Part shown: positions 1-13,200 of the stretch, in pieces
How the letters are laid out: each line of letters starts with the position of its first letter
Numbering within the stretch: position 1 is the stretch's first letter
Assembly: GCF_023065955.2 (NCBI RefSeq)
Contig: NW_026622841.1
Location: 20,643,501 to 20,707,500 of the forward strand
Source of the DNA: Ursus arctos
Taxonomy: Eukaryota; Chordata; Mammalia; Carnivora; Ursidae
Length of the DNA stretch: 64,000 nucleotides
Direction: 5' to 3'
Position numbers and translations under genes: made by a program
Notes under the pieces: generated by a model
What the model was told of the DNA's origin: nothing
Seen by the model: only the letters and a program-made list of their open reading frames with translations
Databases searched by the model: none

Positions 1-1261
1 AAATGTGAGAAAGCTGGGGAAAGTTTTCATTTTATTTTACCAGATAGCAGGGTAAGCACTATATTATCATAACAGCTGGCTACAGAATTCCTTCCATAGA
101 GGAAATGGTCTTTAGGGAGAAAGAACCTTAAATAACCCCTCGGGTTAGGAGGTAAGAGTCTAAAGCTCTGTCAGCAATAGGCTGAACAAAAAAAGTCAAT
201 GATAATCCCTGGGAAAGAATGGGAGGAATTTGTATTTCTGCTCCAGGAAGAAAGGACTAGAACAGAACAGAACAGAACAGAGAGACAAAGAAGGGAAGGG
301 GAAGAGAAGAGCCTGGGAGATGTGTAAGGACAGGGACTGCACGGTTTCTGGGTCGGTGGAACTTTCCTTCTGAGAAAATGGCTGAAGAACATTTTTACAT
401 TGGAATGTTTGCATTGCTACAGCTAATGTGAAATGCACTTCCACCCTTTCTGTTCTGTCTTCAACCCAATGTCAAGTAAAGTCTGCTACTTACATGTCTA
501 TGTTTTTGTTTTGTTTTTAATGAGGAAATAGTTGAGTTAATGAGATGGCCAACAGAACCTGGTTGTACACCAACAAGAACCTGAGTCATGTCCCACTCCA
601 CCCCTCTGGAAGTTCACAGAAACATTCAGGAAGGACTTGGATCCTAATCAGGTATGGGATTTCTGGTAAAATCCCCTGCAGATGCATCCACTCACTTATA
701 TTTTAGATCTTGATGGGTGAGTAGGTCACCATTTTCTGGGTGCAAGATTTGATAATGAATACCACTGGAGCTTTGTAAGCTATAAAATAGCACTTTATAA
801 AAATAAAGTGTTTTTACATATGGTATCTGCTGTGATGCACATAAGAAATCTGTGAGATAGGCAAGACAGTTATCATTATCTTTGTGTTATAGATAAAAAT
901 ATAGGGAAAACAGACAAACTCAAACTCAGAGAAATTAGGCATCTGTTCAATGCCCAGTGGCCGACAACCCTAAGGTTACTGCTTTTGACTGGGATCTGTA
1001 TCATTCCAGATTCATCCTCCCAGTGGCTGAACCTTAGCTGATCCTCTGGACAATAACCGAGGACCCTCATTTATGCCATACCTTTAAACACTTGAACCCA
1101 ACCTATCTGTGCAGTAACATTGAAACTCTACACTCCATCTCCCTGTCTCCACCAAGATATCTCCTTTAATCTCTTTGGATTTGGCATTTGTCTTTTTAAA
1201 AAATTTATTTGTTGTATTTTAGACTTCATGGTCTTGTGGGAACTGAGCTTTACTCAGTCCT

Positions 1262-1705
1262 GCCATATTGGTTTCCTGTAGCTGTTATAACGAGTTCCCA
1301 CAAATTTAATGGCTTAAAACAACAGAAGTGTATTCACCCATAGTTCTGTAAGCCAGAGTCTGAAATTGGAATTGAAATCAAGATGTCGGTGAGGATGAAC
1401 TCCTTCCAAAGCCTCTAGGGGAGAATCTGTTCTCTGCCTCTTCAAGCTTCTAGTGACTGCCACCATTCCCTGGTTTGTGGCTACGTCATGGCAATTTCTG
1501 CCTCTGTGGTCACATTGTTTCCTCCTCTTCTATGTCTGTGACAAAATTCCCTCTGTGTTTCCTTTAAGAACACTTGTGATTGCATTTAAAGCCCATCCAA
1601 ATTATCCAAGATCATCTCCCCATCTCAGAACCTTTAACTTAATTACGTTGAGAAAGACTCCTTTTCCATTCCATACAAGGTACAATTTTCAGGTTGTAGG
1701 TGTTA
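1262..1705 (-). repeat. MLT1-like ERVL-MaLR LTR fragment
   Basis: Forward-strand phrases 'gtttcctgtagctgttataa', 'aatggcttaaaacaacagaa', 'ctaggggagaatctgttctc' and 'ccatccaaattatccaagat' match the reverse complement of MaLR LTRs of the MLT1 group in the right order. Divergence is high, with several small gaps, consistent with an insertion that predates the placental radiation. The exact subfamily cannot be given by eye. An open frame inside it (1453-1848) is not a gene. Confidence 0.7.
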
Positions 1706-3084
1706 GGATCTGGTGCATTAGGATTTGTCACCATGATGTCAGCTTATTACACTCTGCATGTCCTTTGCCTTTGGTTGAAAAGAGTTGCATTTCCAGCTCT
1801 AAACCATGGCAACCCTCACTGTCATGCAACACTCTCTGGAGTGTTTAATTATTGTACATAGCCTGAAGGTATTTTCTTAAATCATACTGCTATTCACCCT
1901 GAAGATTTATGGCACAGATGAATTTGATTTGGAAGTTGCTCAATTTTCTAGAAGGATCTTTGTAAGTGATTTTTGCAGTTCATTTTTGAAAGCATGTAAG
2001 ACCCAGTTATCCTTCCAATTACTTCCCATTTTTCTGCTGTTCTTCATAATATAACTTCTTCACAGTTATTGTACATGCATTATATTTACTTCATGAGTTC
2101 CCATTCCATTTATGATCCATTATTATCTGGCTTCCATCACCGCCTTTTCACTGAAATTGCTCTTGCTTTAGTCACCAATAGCTAGCATGACTATATAAAC
2201 TATCATCCAAATGAGGAAATTTTGAAAGTGAAAGTAGACACTATATTATGTTGACTACTATTCTAGAAATTAACTGAGGGAACGGTACATAAACTTGGGT
2301 CATCCCGGGAAAACTAGGGGTCCTGGTTACCCTTTGTATGATCTTCACATTGAGTAATTCAATACACACTATTTTATTTTTGTCTTACCCAGTATTCCCC
2401 CAACTTATTAACACAGCTGAACCCTTCTTCTGTTTCCAATGCTTTTTCTCTCTTCTTCTGGCATACCAATGTTTTTTTCTATTATTTTCCTCTAGCAGAA
2501 AACTCCTGAACGTTTTCCCCAGTTTTGCTTGTCTTTGGCCATGCTTCGTAAGCCTGCTTACCTGATTTCTCCTTCTCTACCCATTATCTATATTCTTGAT
2601 TCTCTCAGGGCTCAGTTTAGGTCCAACTTTCTGTCTCTGCCATGTATATTCCTATGGCTTTAGATGCCATTCATATGTTGGAAATTTCTGCATTTATGTC
2701 TCTAGACCTGATCTTTCTTATATGTTCCCAGATTCAAATATTTGTCTACATTTTGATATCTCCTCTTGGATATCACACAGGCTCTTTAAAAATTATACTT
2801 TTATCTCCCTATATATACCATACCAAAACTGTTTCTCTCCCAGCCTGCTGTGTGGAGAAAAAGTTACTACCAACTTAAAAGTGTAAACCAGAAACCCACC
2901 CCATCCTGTCCGTTAGCATATGTGCTTATTCCTACCTCTAAAGCACAGTTCAAATGTACCCCACTAAATTTCTATCTCTTCACCACAATTGAATCAACCA
3001 TCAAACTTTCCCTGCAGTTTTTTTTTTTTCATTTTTGCCACTTGGAATTCATTCCCTACACAATAGCCTGATTGATTTTTAATG

Positions 3085-3106
3085 CACACACACACACACA
3101 CACACA
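3085..3106. repeat. (CA)11 microsatellite
   Basis: Eleven CA units in intergenic sequence. Confidence 0.95.
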
Positions 3107-4419
3107 TCTGATATATTATTTTTGTAAATATTAAATTAATAAAATTTCTATTCACTTTAAATCTTGATGCTTTGTGGCTTCATAACCATTGACCAAGTGG
3201 TTTCAGTGCTTCAGAGGAAATGAAGATACTAATATAATACACAAATAATGAAGATTTCTAAGATATGACAAAGGAGAATTTTGACCAGACCTGAAAAGAA
3301 GACAGAAAGTTTCTATTAGACAAGACATGGCCTATCAGCAGGCATGGGTGTGCAAAGAGAAATGAAAATATTAAGAAGTTAATATTAAGAAGGGTTCTGG
3401 CACACCTCTATGAGGTAAAACCCTGGGGCAAGGAGGCAAAGGCTCATAGAAAATCTAGGCAGGTAAGGAGTGAGGCCAAAACCAGAGGACTCTTATTTGT
3501 TGTGGCCTACAGCGTTCTTGGAAAGGAACATCCCAGAAGGCTGGCCACTACTACAGAAAAAAGTGGTGTCTTGCTGTGCTAGGCAGAAAGAGCACTGGTG
3601 GTACCACTTATATATGACAAGTAAGGAACCCAGTTATTCCAGTATGCTCTCTGCAGGGCATTTGTGAGATACTGAAGTTGAAAGTTGCATCTACCTTAGG
3701 ATTATAGAGGGCAAAGGAGAAGTGACTTTAAATAGAGGTTATGTAGTAGACAGCCTAGCTGGGGGCCAGGTGGAAGATAAGGCTGAGATTTAATAGTGCC
3801 AAAAAAGAGCTTAGATTGAGCCAAATCAGTGAGGAGAGTCATGGGATTCTACTGTGCTGAGAGAAAAGATTCTCAGTGTCTCCAGATGCAAACCTTGGTG
3901 CTAAAGGCCAACAGAGTTCCAAGAGATGAGATGGAATAAAGGGTCACTCACTGGAAGCAGAGAGGACCCATATTTGGTCAAGCACAACATGAGAACATAC
4001 CTGCTTCCCCAGAAGCCATCTTGAGAGGGATTGGCAATGGTAGGGAACTTTGGGAAGAGAAACAAAGCTGTGGCGTGGAGTTAGAACTTTGAATTTAGTG
4101 ATTTTATCCAAAAGGACTTAAATAGAAAGAAGCTGCTTTAAATGAAAAACAAATAACAGACTCTTTTCACTGGCAAGATTGAGCTTTATCTCATCACCCA
4201 ATAAGAATCGGGAACATGAGCAAGACAGAAGCAATTATAGACGATAAAGAATGCTACATAATCTTGCACATCTGAGGTAGTGTGCACCTTTTTTTCTTTT
4301 TTAATCTTGACACACGTAAATTAGATCTTAACTCTCTTCTTTGTGCCTTCAGTTGCTACTATTTCCTTTGGAATCTAAACTCAGTAGCAAGCACTGCAGT
4401 GTGCAGAGTGATCTGGCCT

Positions 4420-4421
<2 letters not shown>

Positions 4422-4461
<40 letters not shown>

Positions 4462-4638
4462 TTATTTATTTGACAGAGAGAGAGACAGCCAGTGAGAGAG
4501 GGAACACAAGCAGGGGAAGTGAGAGAGGAAGAAGCAGGCTCCCAGCAGAGGAGCCTGATGCGGGGCTCGATCCCACAACACCGGGATCATGCCCTGAGCC
4601 AAAGGCAGACGCTTGACCACTGAGCCACCCAGGCGCCC
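4422..4638 (-). mobile_element. Carnivore tRNA-Lys SINE (SINEC), arctoid-type subfamily
   Basis: It starts with a T20+ run (the A-tail on minus), then aagatttcctttatttattt, the gagagagacagccagtgaga body and ends ccacccaggcgcccc, the reverse complement of the tRNA-derived head. A 9-bp target duplication ctggcctag lies at 4413-4421 and 4639-4647. The element is full length. Confidence 0.95.
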
Positions 4639-4650
4639 CTGGCCTAGTTC

Positions 4651-5130
4651 TAAATCCTTAATCTCTTCATTCTATTTTTCTTCCTGCTCAATGAAATGCA
4701 ACTGCACTAACCATCTGTCCAGCCCTTGGATAAGCCAAACTCTATTCCCAACCTGGGTCTTTGCTCAGTTTTTCCCCTCCTTCTGGAATGTTCTGTGTTC
4801 CCAATATTGACATGGATGGCTCTTTGGTATTCTGTAGTTTCAGTTTAAATGTTACCTCTATGAGGAAGTCTTTCCATATCTAAAATAAATGTTTCCATTC
4901 CCCATCAATAATTGTGGATAATTCCTAAAGATATAATATTTCATATTATAATCTTATTTTATAGCACTCATTACAATTATTGCACCTATCTGTTCTTTGT
5001 CCCCACAAGTAAATTATAAACTCTGTAAGGGCAGCAATCATATTCATACTGGTCACTGCTGCTTTTCCAGTACCAGCTCAGTCATTTGTACATAGTAAAT
5101 ATTTCACAGACATTTGTGAATGAAGAAACT
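4651..5130 (+). repeat. L2 3'-end fragment
   Basis: Ordered matches to the L2 3' region: 'ttcccctccttctggaatgt', 'tcagtttaaatgttacctct', 'tatagcactcattacaatta', 'aactctgtaagggcagcaat' and an end like 'acatagtaaatatttcacag'. It is old and diverged. It sits directly beside the SINE at 4422-4638, which inserted next to or into it. Confidence 0.75.
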
Positions 5131-7550
5131 AAAACATCCATTTTCAATGTTTCCTTATTAGTTACAGAATTAAGTTAAATATCTTAGATCACCATTACAT
5201 AACTTCCATTGACTTTGTAAATATACTTCCTACTTTTTTCCACAATCCACATACTTAACAAAAAACCCTGAGATACTTATTAGTTACATTTTTTTGTCCT
5301 GTAAATTCTTACCTTTGTATCTTTTTGCTCATGAAGTTTTTTGATCTGAATAGCCCTTTTCAATCTCTGAAGATTGTAGTTTTATTTATTATTTAAAGCT
5401 CTTCCCACAGACTGCCTTCCCTATCAGCCTTAGTCTGATGCTCTGTGGTCTGTTGAAATTTTGTCTTTACCTATCCAAGACTATCTGTGCCATCTGAACT
5501 ATCCTCACGTATGTATGTATATATGCACATAAACCCACACTTTTTTCTTGTCTGTTAGCGTATAAATACATAAGATGCATGGATTTATCCTTCGGTTCCC
5601 TTAGTACCATGTCTTTCATGTGAATAAAAGCACTAAATAAATACTGGATGTATATGTTAAAAAGGGGAAACTATTTTGTAATAGTACCATCCTTTTGCAA
5701 ACTGCTTTTGACATCTGCGTGCATGCTATAAATAATACTTAAAAAGTTAGAACCACTCCCAAACCACGAATTTGCTAAATTCCCATCTATATTTTTTTAA
5801 AACACATGAAAATGTTCATAAATGTTAAAGGGAAAGATTGAGTGCAGAGACAGAAGGAACAGAAGTAGCATGTGTTAGGCTTTTGCCAAATACTAGAAAT
5901 TATACTAAGAACTTTATTTACATTGTCTAATTTAAGTTTAAGCCTACAACATCTCTATAAAGTAAATGTGATAATTTTTTGAAACATCCGATTTAGGGAA
6001 AAAATAGAAATAATCCATGACAAATAAGGAGTCATATTTACAAAATTAAAATGTCACCATTGCTAAGAGAGTTCCACACCAAAGAACAATTTTCAGTTGA
6101 ATAAAAAGAAAAGTAGCTAAGGGAATCCACCACGGACTCAAAGAATATTATAAGAATTAAATCCTAAAGAAATATTGAGAAGGTGAAAAATTGTTCTACT
6201 AAAGGGTATTTTGTCAAACTTACATAAAGAGTCAGAATAGATATTAGCAAAGACAGGGAAATTAAAGGACTGTCATTAATTTATAAAGAAGAATGTTAAT
6301 TAAAACCCAAAAGGAATCTGGGAAAAATTACTTCTGTTATTTATTTCAAGAAATCTTTTGAACTGCTAATGAGAGCATTTGGATTATCTCAGGAATAATT
6401 GCTTAGTATTTATTGTATCAAATTATGAGTTTCTAAAGTTAAGGTGAAGGAGAGAGATTAGTCACAGATGAAAGAAAAAACGTAGCAACATAGAAATAAG
6501 AAATCGGTAAATAAAATATAGGTTAAGCTTAGACTGGGGTAAATAGAAAGTAGGATAAAGCGTAGGCACTTAAAAAATACCTAGGGTTCATCAATTACAA
6601 TGGCATCTGGACACTTGTCCCTCACAGTTCATCCCACTTTCCCAATAATACATCTGGGGACTTAGAAAATAGATATTTGAAGGAAGAGGAGGAGGGAGAA
6701 GAGGAAGAAGAAGGCAGTATTACTGAAAAGCTGGACTTCTCTGCAGAATCAAGGAAGGTTTTTTTTTTTTTTTTTCCCTGACTGTAAGGTCAAGAAAATG
6801 TTAAGAAAGCACAAAAGATGGACAATCCTCACCATATTGCCAATGATTTCCTGCAAAAGGATCTTCAGTTCACAAGTGAAAAGTTTATACCAACCAGAAA
6901 TCCAGGCCAGTAGCACTCTCCTGGCCTCAAAAGGCATGAGGCCCACAGCAATTACTTATTCCTCCCTCTGACCTCTCTCTTCAGTACATTCGTTACCACA
7001 AACTGCCAGGACAAGACTGGGCAGAAAGGGTAAGAGAGGAACTAATGAGCTTGGGTAATTTCTCGTGTCTACAGCCTTCCGCGTAGGGGTTGAGGTAGAG
7101 AGGAGATGGGGCATCTGTTTCTTCTTGAGTTGTGCTCCGGTTGGCAGGGTAAGAGCCAGGTAGACAAAAGGGAGGACACTAGATGAAATCCAGTGAGACG
7201 GTGGCAGCTTTGCTGGGACCTGCCACTGGCTCTGTGTGCCTCAGTAAGGAGTCTCACAGAATACAAGGGGTCATAAAATGGGGCCACGAGCCATTCACAC
7301 ACACAGAGCGTTGACACACATTGATCTGAATAGATTTTCCTTCATCTCAGAGTAAATAGATTAAAAATACTTAAATCTAAAATAAAGATAAAAATAGCCT
7401 GAAGTAATGAGACATGACGGGCTTAGAGGATAATTCTTTTACAAAACCAGAAGGAGTTTCTTTTAAAGAAAACTGGCATTTTTCAAGTGTATAAAGAAAT
7501 ATCGGCTCTATGAAACAGAATTGGAATATAATCAGGAGCGAATGGGATGG

Positions 7551-7606
7551 GATAAAAAGACCACATGATGAAATAAGGGATAAAAAGACCACATGATGAA
7601 ATAAAG
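7551..7606. repeat. 28-bp tandem duplication
   Basis: The unit gataaaaagaccacatgatg plus eight more bases (aaataagg) occurs at 7551-7578 and again at 7579-7606, differing only in the penultimate base of the second unit (g to a). There is no further copy on either side. Confidence 0.95.
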
Positions 7607-7833
7607 AAGGAGATGGGTAAGAAAAGGAAAAGTCACAAGGAAATTAAAAATGCCCTTGCAGAATTAAAACCATTATTGGAGGAAGAAAAGACAGCTTTAG
7701 CTTTACAAACAAAGAATCGGTATGTGAATGCAACCGAGAGGCTGCAAATAATGTTTAGGAAAAGAGTAATGCATGAAAGAAATGAGGACGTGGAATGATC
7801 GGATGGAGATCAGGAAGAATTTTTAAGAATTGT

Positions 7834-8033
7834 TGGGACACCTGAGTGGCTCAGTCAGTTAAGCATCTGCCTTTGGCTTGGGTCACCATCCCAGGGTCCT
7901 GGAAACGAGTTCCATCCAAATCGGGCTCCTTGCTCAGCGGGAAACCTGCTTCTCTCTCTGCCTGCTGCTCCCCTTGCTTGTGCCCTCTCTCTCTCTCTCT
8001 GACAAATAAATTAAAAAATCTTAAAAAAAAAAT
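7834..8033 (+). mobile_element. Carnivore tRNA-Lys SINE (SINEC), older copy
   Basis: The forward strand begins tgggacacctgagtggctca, continues through a tRNA-like head and a CT-rich middle, and ends in (CT)n, gacaaataaattaaaaaatc and an A-tail. A short duplication aattgt flanks it (7828-7833, 8034-8039). It carries more substitutions than the copies at 17629 or 43776. Confidence 0.92.
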
Positions 8034-8649
8034 AATTGTAGGTACACCATTAAAACACATCAGAATAAATGGAATAGACAAGTGATCAATAAATTGAAGA
8101 AAATTTCCATGAAAGAGAGGCAATGTTAACCTTTCTGGATTTCAGCTCTGGGTGGACCTCTCTGACATTCCACCTTCCTTCAGACCTGTTAAACTCACCT
8201 GCATGCATATTAATGCAATTTAATATCTATCTAATGAAGCATCATAGGGCATTTAAGATAGAGAGCATTTCATTCTTAGACCACTCCAAAAATCTCTTCC
8301 ATAAAAGTATTTGCATTGCAGAGAGTAATTAATCTCTTAGCCTTCTCCTCTCTACATCAGACACCAGTAATCCATTTTATTTTTCTTCAAATAACCAGTT
8401 TTCCATGGAAATCCTCATCTGTGATAGTTGCTATGGTAGCACAACATTCTTTGGTGAGATATGGTTACACCAGTTGAAGACGGTAGTGTAAAACGTGTGT
8501 GAGAAAATAGACTGTGGTAAATATGTTGCTTCTATTTCTTGCATATCGATCTCCTTTAACATTTTAGTGTTAACATATTTATATTTCAGGAGTCAAAGAA
8601 TAAATATCAACATTTATAGCAGATGGCTCTGGAATGTCCTTATTTGGAG

Positions 8650-9340
8650 ATTTTTTTAAAAATTGTGCTAAAATAGACATAACATAAAATTTATCTGTTT
8701 AACCATTTTTAAGTGTACAGTTCAGTAACATTAAGTACATTCATGTTGTGCAACCATCATCACTACCAGAACTTTTTTCATCCTCCAAACCTGAAACTTG
8801 ATGCCAGTTAAGCAATTATTCCCCATCCCATTTTCCTAGCCAATGGCAACCATCATTCTACTCTGTCTCTATGAATTTGACTACTCTATGTACCTCATAT
8901 AAATGGAATTATACACCAATCGTACTCTCTTGACAGGCTTATTTCACAAAGCATAAGTCTTCAAGTTTCACCCACGTGGTAGCATGTGTCAGAATGTCCC
9001 TCCTTTTTAAAGCTGTGTAATATTCCACTGTATGCATAAACCACATTTTGTTTATTCTTTCATCTGTTGATGCATCCTTGGGTTGCTTTCATCTTTTGGC
9101 TATTGTGAATAATGCTGCTATGAACATAGGTATCCAAATATCTGTTCAAGTCCCTGCTTTCGATTTGTTTGGAGAGTGGATTTGCCAATCATTTGGTCAT
9201 CTATGTTTAATTTTTGGAGGAACCACCATCTTGTTTTCCACAGTGGCTGCATTAGTTTGCATTCCCACTAGTCATGCACAAGGGTTCCAATCTCTCCAGG
9301 GTCTTGGCGATCTTCAACATATTTTTTTTTTCTTCTCCAG
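8650..9340 (-). mobile_element. Old L1M-type LINE 3' fragment
   Basis: Forward phrases 'aacataaaatttatctgttt', 'aagtgtacagttcagtaaca', 'aaagctgtgtaatattccac' and 'ccacagtggctgcattagtt' are the reverse complement of an L1 3'UTR and the ORF2 C-terminus. Many indels break ORF2. The 103-codon forward frame inside it (9048-9359) is antisense to L1 and not a gene. Confidence 0.8.
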
Positions 9341-9689
9341 ATGGAATGATTATGATTGAGGAAGACAGGAAGATCTAGGTGACCTTTAAAACCCTACCTT
9401 TCTTGTCACCTGTGATGCATTGCCTGCAAGAAAGAGCTTACTGAGTAGTTCTCTACTTGCCCCAAAGAGTTAATAAAACTTCTATTAATACGTGGCTTTC
9501 TCGTAGAAAACAGATTACATGCCCAACTTAATCTTTCAGTACTCCTAGCCATATATCGTTCAATGCATATGCATCCCCCGTTCTGCTATCCATACTGTAA
9601 GAATGCAGTATCTGGAGGAGGGAGAGAGCATTACATTTATTTGGTATTGGTGTGTTCAAATGGAAATTAAAATAGAAGGGTCTTGTCTT

Positions 9690-10090
9690 GGGTTAATTCC
9701 CCCCAAACTGACCCCGACATGAAGAGCTGAAGAAAGTGATTTATTATGAAGTGCTCCCAGGAGAGACCATTAGGGAATGGGGGAAGAGGGGAAGAGAAAG
9801 GAGGCAAGCCAAGCAAGGGTAGCATGTCTAGGGTGCAATATTGTGGAGCACTGTCTCTCCTCAGAGTTACTTCGGCTCAGTCCTGCACAGGAACTCTAGA
9901 GGTAAGTCGGGTTACACCACAGAGTTGTCCCAGTCAGGGGCAAAAGGGCCAGAGGATTCCACAGCTATTGCTGAGGTGTGATCAGGGATTTCCGGCTCTC
10001 CTGTGCCTGCAGGCAAAGTGGGTTCTGGCAGCCTGAGGCAGCCCCCCCAACAAAAAGTTGTAGCTTTTGGCTGTTGGGATTGCAGCCATA
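9690..10090 (-). repeat. LTR-like block, family not assigned
   Basis: On minus this block carries AATAAATCACTTTC followed by a C/G-rich stretch and ends close to ggggggaattaacc. A poly(A) hexamer inside a compact GC-richer segment resembles an ERV-type LTR. I cannot match it to a named family or see paired ends, so the call is tentative. Confidence 0.3.
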
Positions 10091-10277
10091 CTGCGCGTGT
10101 GCATGAAAATGGTAGAAGGGTCCTAGGGGATATAGCAGAGCACTGCAGCCTCGGACACAGATGTCAGAAAGAACAGTATGTATCCTGAGGATAAGAATAG
10201 GCAGGGATGGCGGCCGGGCGCCTCTAGTGCCAGCCATTTAATATAAATAACTTGAAGAAAGAACTTTGTATCAAAAC

Positions 10278-10287
10278 TTTATTTATT
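10278..10287 (-). terminator. DCC: Candidate distal poly(A) signal of DCC
   Basis: The minus strand reads AATAAATAAA, two overlapping canonical hexamers, followed by T-rich sequence (agttctttcttcaag). Cleavage would fall near 10250-10265. It is the last canonical hexamer before LTR-like and GC-rich sequence resumes, so it is the best candidate for the 3' end of the longest transcript. Confidence 0.6.
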
Positions 10288-13200
10288 AAACAAAAAATGC
10301 ACCATTGGAATAACATTTCTATAAAAAATGAATATGAGACTGTTCTACAGTGATTACAAAACCCCTTTTTCCTCGCGTGGTAGTATACAAGATCGTGTGT
10401 AGAAACAGTCATTGTTTTAAACTGTAAGCAAGTATCCTTTCTCATAGAACAAGATTTACACTTAAATATTGCAATCACTAGTCTAATTTGGTTAACAATG
10501 CTAGAGTCTTGACAATTTAAAGAAACTCTTTGTAGACTCAAAATACCCTTTTTTAAAAAGGTGTTTTGTAGCAACAAAAAATTTCTTTTTCCACTAAGGC
10601 TAGTTAAAGCTGTAGTATACCCATTTCTACCAAATAAACCTACCACTAGCACACTAACAATTTGAATTGCAAAGCCCTTTGAGAGAATGAGTAGCATTGA
10701 TCTGCAAAATGCTAGCAGAATATTTCAGATTTGGTGTTATCTTGTTTGAATGACCCTGGAAAGGGAGAAGGTGGTAATGATGAAGCTTCAGCGGAGGCTT
10801 TGCCTGGACGTATCCTCATACTCAGCAATGGACAATTCATTTCCAAAGTGGTCCCTCTGAGATATGGAACACTGCAGCTTTAATAGCCATATCTAGATTC
10901 CCAACCAGATCTCCCTTTTTATCATAAATTATCCAAAAAGAAGCCACTCTAAATAATAAATTAAATATTACTTATAAAAAGTACACCCCAGACCCACCCA
11001 CCCATCCCCCAAACAAGCTGACAATTCACCAAGGTCAGAATTGTCAGGTTTACCCTACAATAATAAAAAACAGCCTTTCTCCTCCTCTCCAACATTCCTT
11101 TCTTGCATCTGAAAATAACACTTTCAGCACACAGTGAGATCCCTTGGCCCATGCATCTGTGACATCTTGCAGAGTTTTGCTGTTGCTCTCCAGCCAACAA
11201 AAAATTATAGGATGACACTGTACAAAGGCTCTCTACTGAGAGCAGGAGAAGAAATCCTTCAGGGAGTGCAGCCGGAAGTTGCCAAGTGAACGTTACCCAG
11301 CGGCGGCAATGCAGAGCCCAGAAGTAATATTTATTTGCTGATATGGGCATGGAATTGGTTTCTTATGTAACCTCACTGACCAGGGAATAGGCATTGCTTG
11401 TCATCATTACCTTTTGGAAGCAGGTATTTGGATAGCAAATTACACTGAGGTAGGGGAATGCGAATTCTTCATTGGTATGGCAGAGCACACAAAATATTTG
11501 TGATTTTCTAAGTATCTAATGTAATTTAAAACAGTGGAATCATGTGAAAAGCTCTTCTGTGCAATATTTAAGTGATTTCTGAAAGTCACGAGAGAAATAG
11601 ACATCATGAGTAAAATGTTGCTTTGAAAGTAATTTTAAAGAGGGAGAGATGGCAGGTGTGAGTGGATGTGCCTGCTTCCGTGGCTCCACTAGGTGATGGG
11701 CTCTGTATTGTATATATGATTAGGAACAGGCGAGGGGTGCTAGCCTCTGGCCTTCAGGACAGTCTGTGATTGTATGACGTAAACTGGTTGATTGAGGGAG
11801 GGAAAGCAACCTTGTTCCACATCTATTTGAAAATTTAGATGATTGTGTTTTCTCTAAACACACCTAACACTAGGGAATTTTTTCTATTTGTCTCTCTCTT
11901 GTGGACTAGAGATGGAAATTCCAGAACCACAAGACGTCTGAGTCTGGAATACAATTTCATCTGAAATGGTAAGGTGATTTCTTTAGAGGTGATATTTTTT
12001 TGTTGGGGTTACCGTCCAGCTGCCATATGAAACCCTCTACTAAATTTAGAGAAGACTTTAGATGTTTCTCTAAACAAAGTCAACAGACCGATGTCTCAAA
12101 AGGGTGGATAAGAATGAGCAACCATCTTCAAACACAGACTATGAAAGGCTTCCAGAAAAACCTATACTTAGAGATTCTTTATTGGAAAAGCCATGAGTGC
12201 CAAACTTTAAAGTTTCCAAATATTGATGGAATGACACACTAATGCTGGGCCACTCTCCTTTTGCAGCTCCCACTGAGGCAGGGGACCAAACACATATTTC
12301 AAGCACCCCTTATTTTGAAGAGAACAATGTTATGTATCCCTATGGGAAACTTCAGTAAATTCACCTCTTATATCCCTGGCTTGATCTGTTTCTCTCCTTC
12401 CCCCCACCCCCCACGGATTGTTCAATTGAGTGTGCATTTGATAATATCCAAATGTGAAGTTCCATTGTTTAAATATTCTAGAAACTTATAGCACTATTCA
12501 ACAAAGAGGTAGCTATGACTCTTTTTTTTTTTTTTAACTGAATATGAGTCACTAAGAAATATTTAACTTCTGGCTAGAGCATCCTCCAAATATGCCTTAT
12601 GCATTTTGAACTATCTGCATTTTTGGGAGTTTAACGAATGCAGAGATTTCTAGAGGAAAGAAAAATAGCTTTCTCATCGGTATGGAGTACAAAAGAAAAA
12701 TACCAAACTTTTTCAAGAGCAGGCTCTCGCTGACAGTTCAGCCCGGTGCAGGGGAGGCCTGAGCACGCCCTGCCAAGTTTTATTTTCTTCTTTTTCAGGG
12801 AGAAATGAGTCCTGGTGGCAGAGCTGCTGGTCGGCTGTCAAGCATCGCCCTGTGGGAGTCAGAGAGATTTATGAGCTTAAAGAGCCCTGTATGTTATGAA
12901 CTAGGCTCGGAGTAGGAACAAAATAGAGGCTATCTTGCAGTCTTCGCAGATTGCTTCTTGTCAAGAGATCAGAAGACTGGGAAATTAAAAAGTTTACCTG
13001 AAAACTTGAGCAGGCAGTTATTTACATACGTGAACTCTTTGAGAGAGTGGGGAGCAGAGCTTTACGAAAGTTGTGGCAAAGCCACTGCATATTAAAATCG
13101 TTGCGTAAAGCACACGAGAGAGTCTCTTGAGAGAATTTAAATGGATTCTACTATATCTTCAAGGCATGAAGCGAAGAATTATTAGCATTACCGTTTACTA

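Larger units (their letters stand above)
1..10255. other. Intergenic DNA downstream of DCC
   Basis: No coding exon is recognised here. It contains an (AACAG)4 run at 261-280, an MLT1-like LTR, a (CA)11 run (3085-3106), an L2 end, two SINEs, a 28-bp tandem duplication, an old L1 fragment and an LTR-like block next to the DCC poly(A) signal. The stretches 290-1250, 1860-3080 (pyrimidine-rich, faintly L2-like near 2830-3000), 3110-4260 and 5140-7540 hold nothing I can name. 790-960 and 5870-6000 resemble old mammalian interspersed repeat tails too weakly to assign. Confidence 0.75.

Noticed and set aside
1453..1848. 131-codon plus-strand open frame
   Set aside because: Falls within and just beyond an antisense MLT1-like LTR; not a gene.
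7613..7798. 61-codon Lys/Glu-rich open frame
   Set aside because: Looks coiled-coil-like but is short, intergenic, follows the tandem duplication and has no recognisable family.
7834..7910. tRNA-like head of the SINE as a tRNA gene
   Set aside because: The sequence is the tRNA-Lys-derived SINE head followed by the SINE body; there is no intact cloverleaf.
9048..9359. 103-codon plus-strand open frame
   Set aside because: Antisense strand of an old L1 ORF2 fragment.
10224..10697. 157-codon minus-strand open frame
   Set aside because: It lies at the 3' end of the inferred DCC 3'UTR, crosses the poly(A) signal, has no domain and has AT-driven composition.
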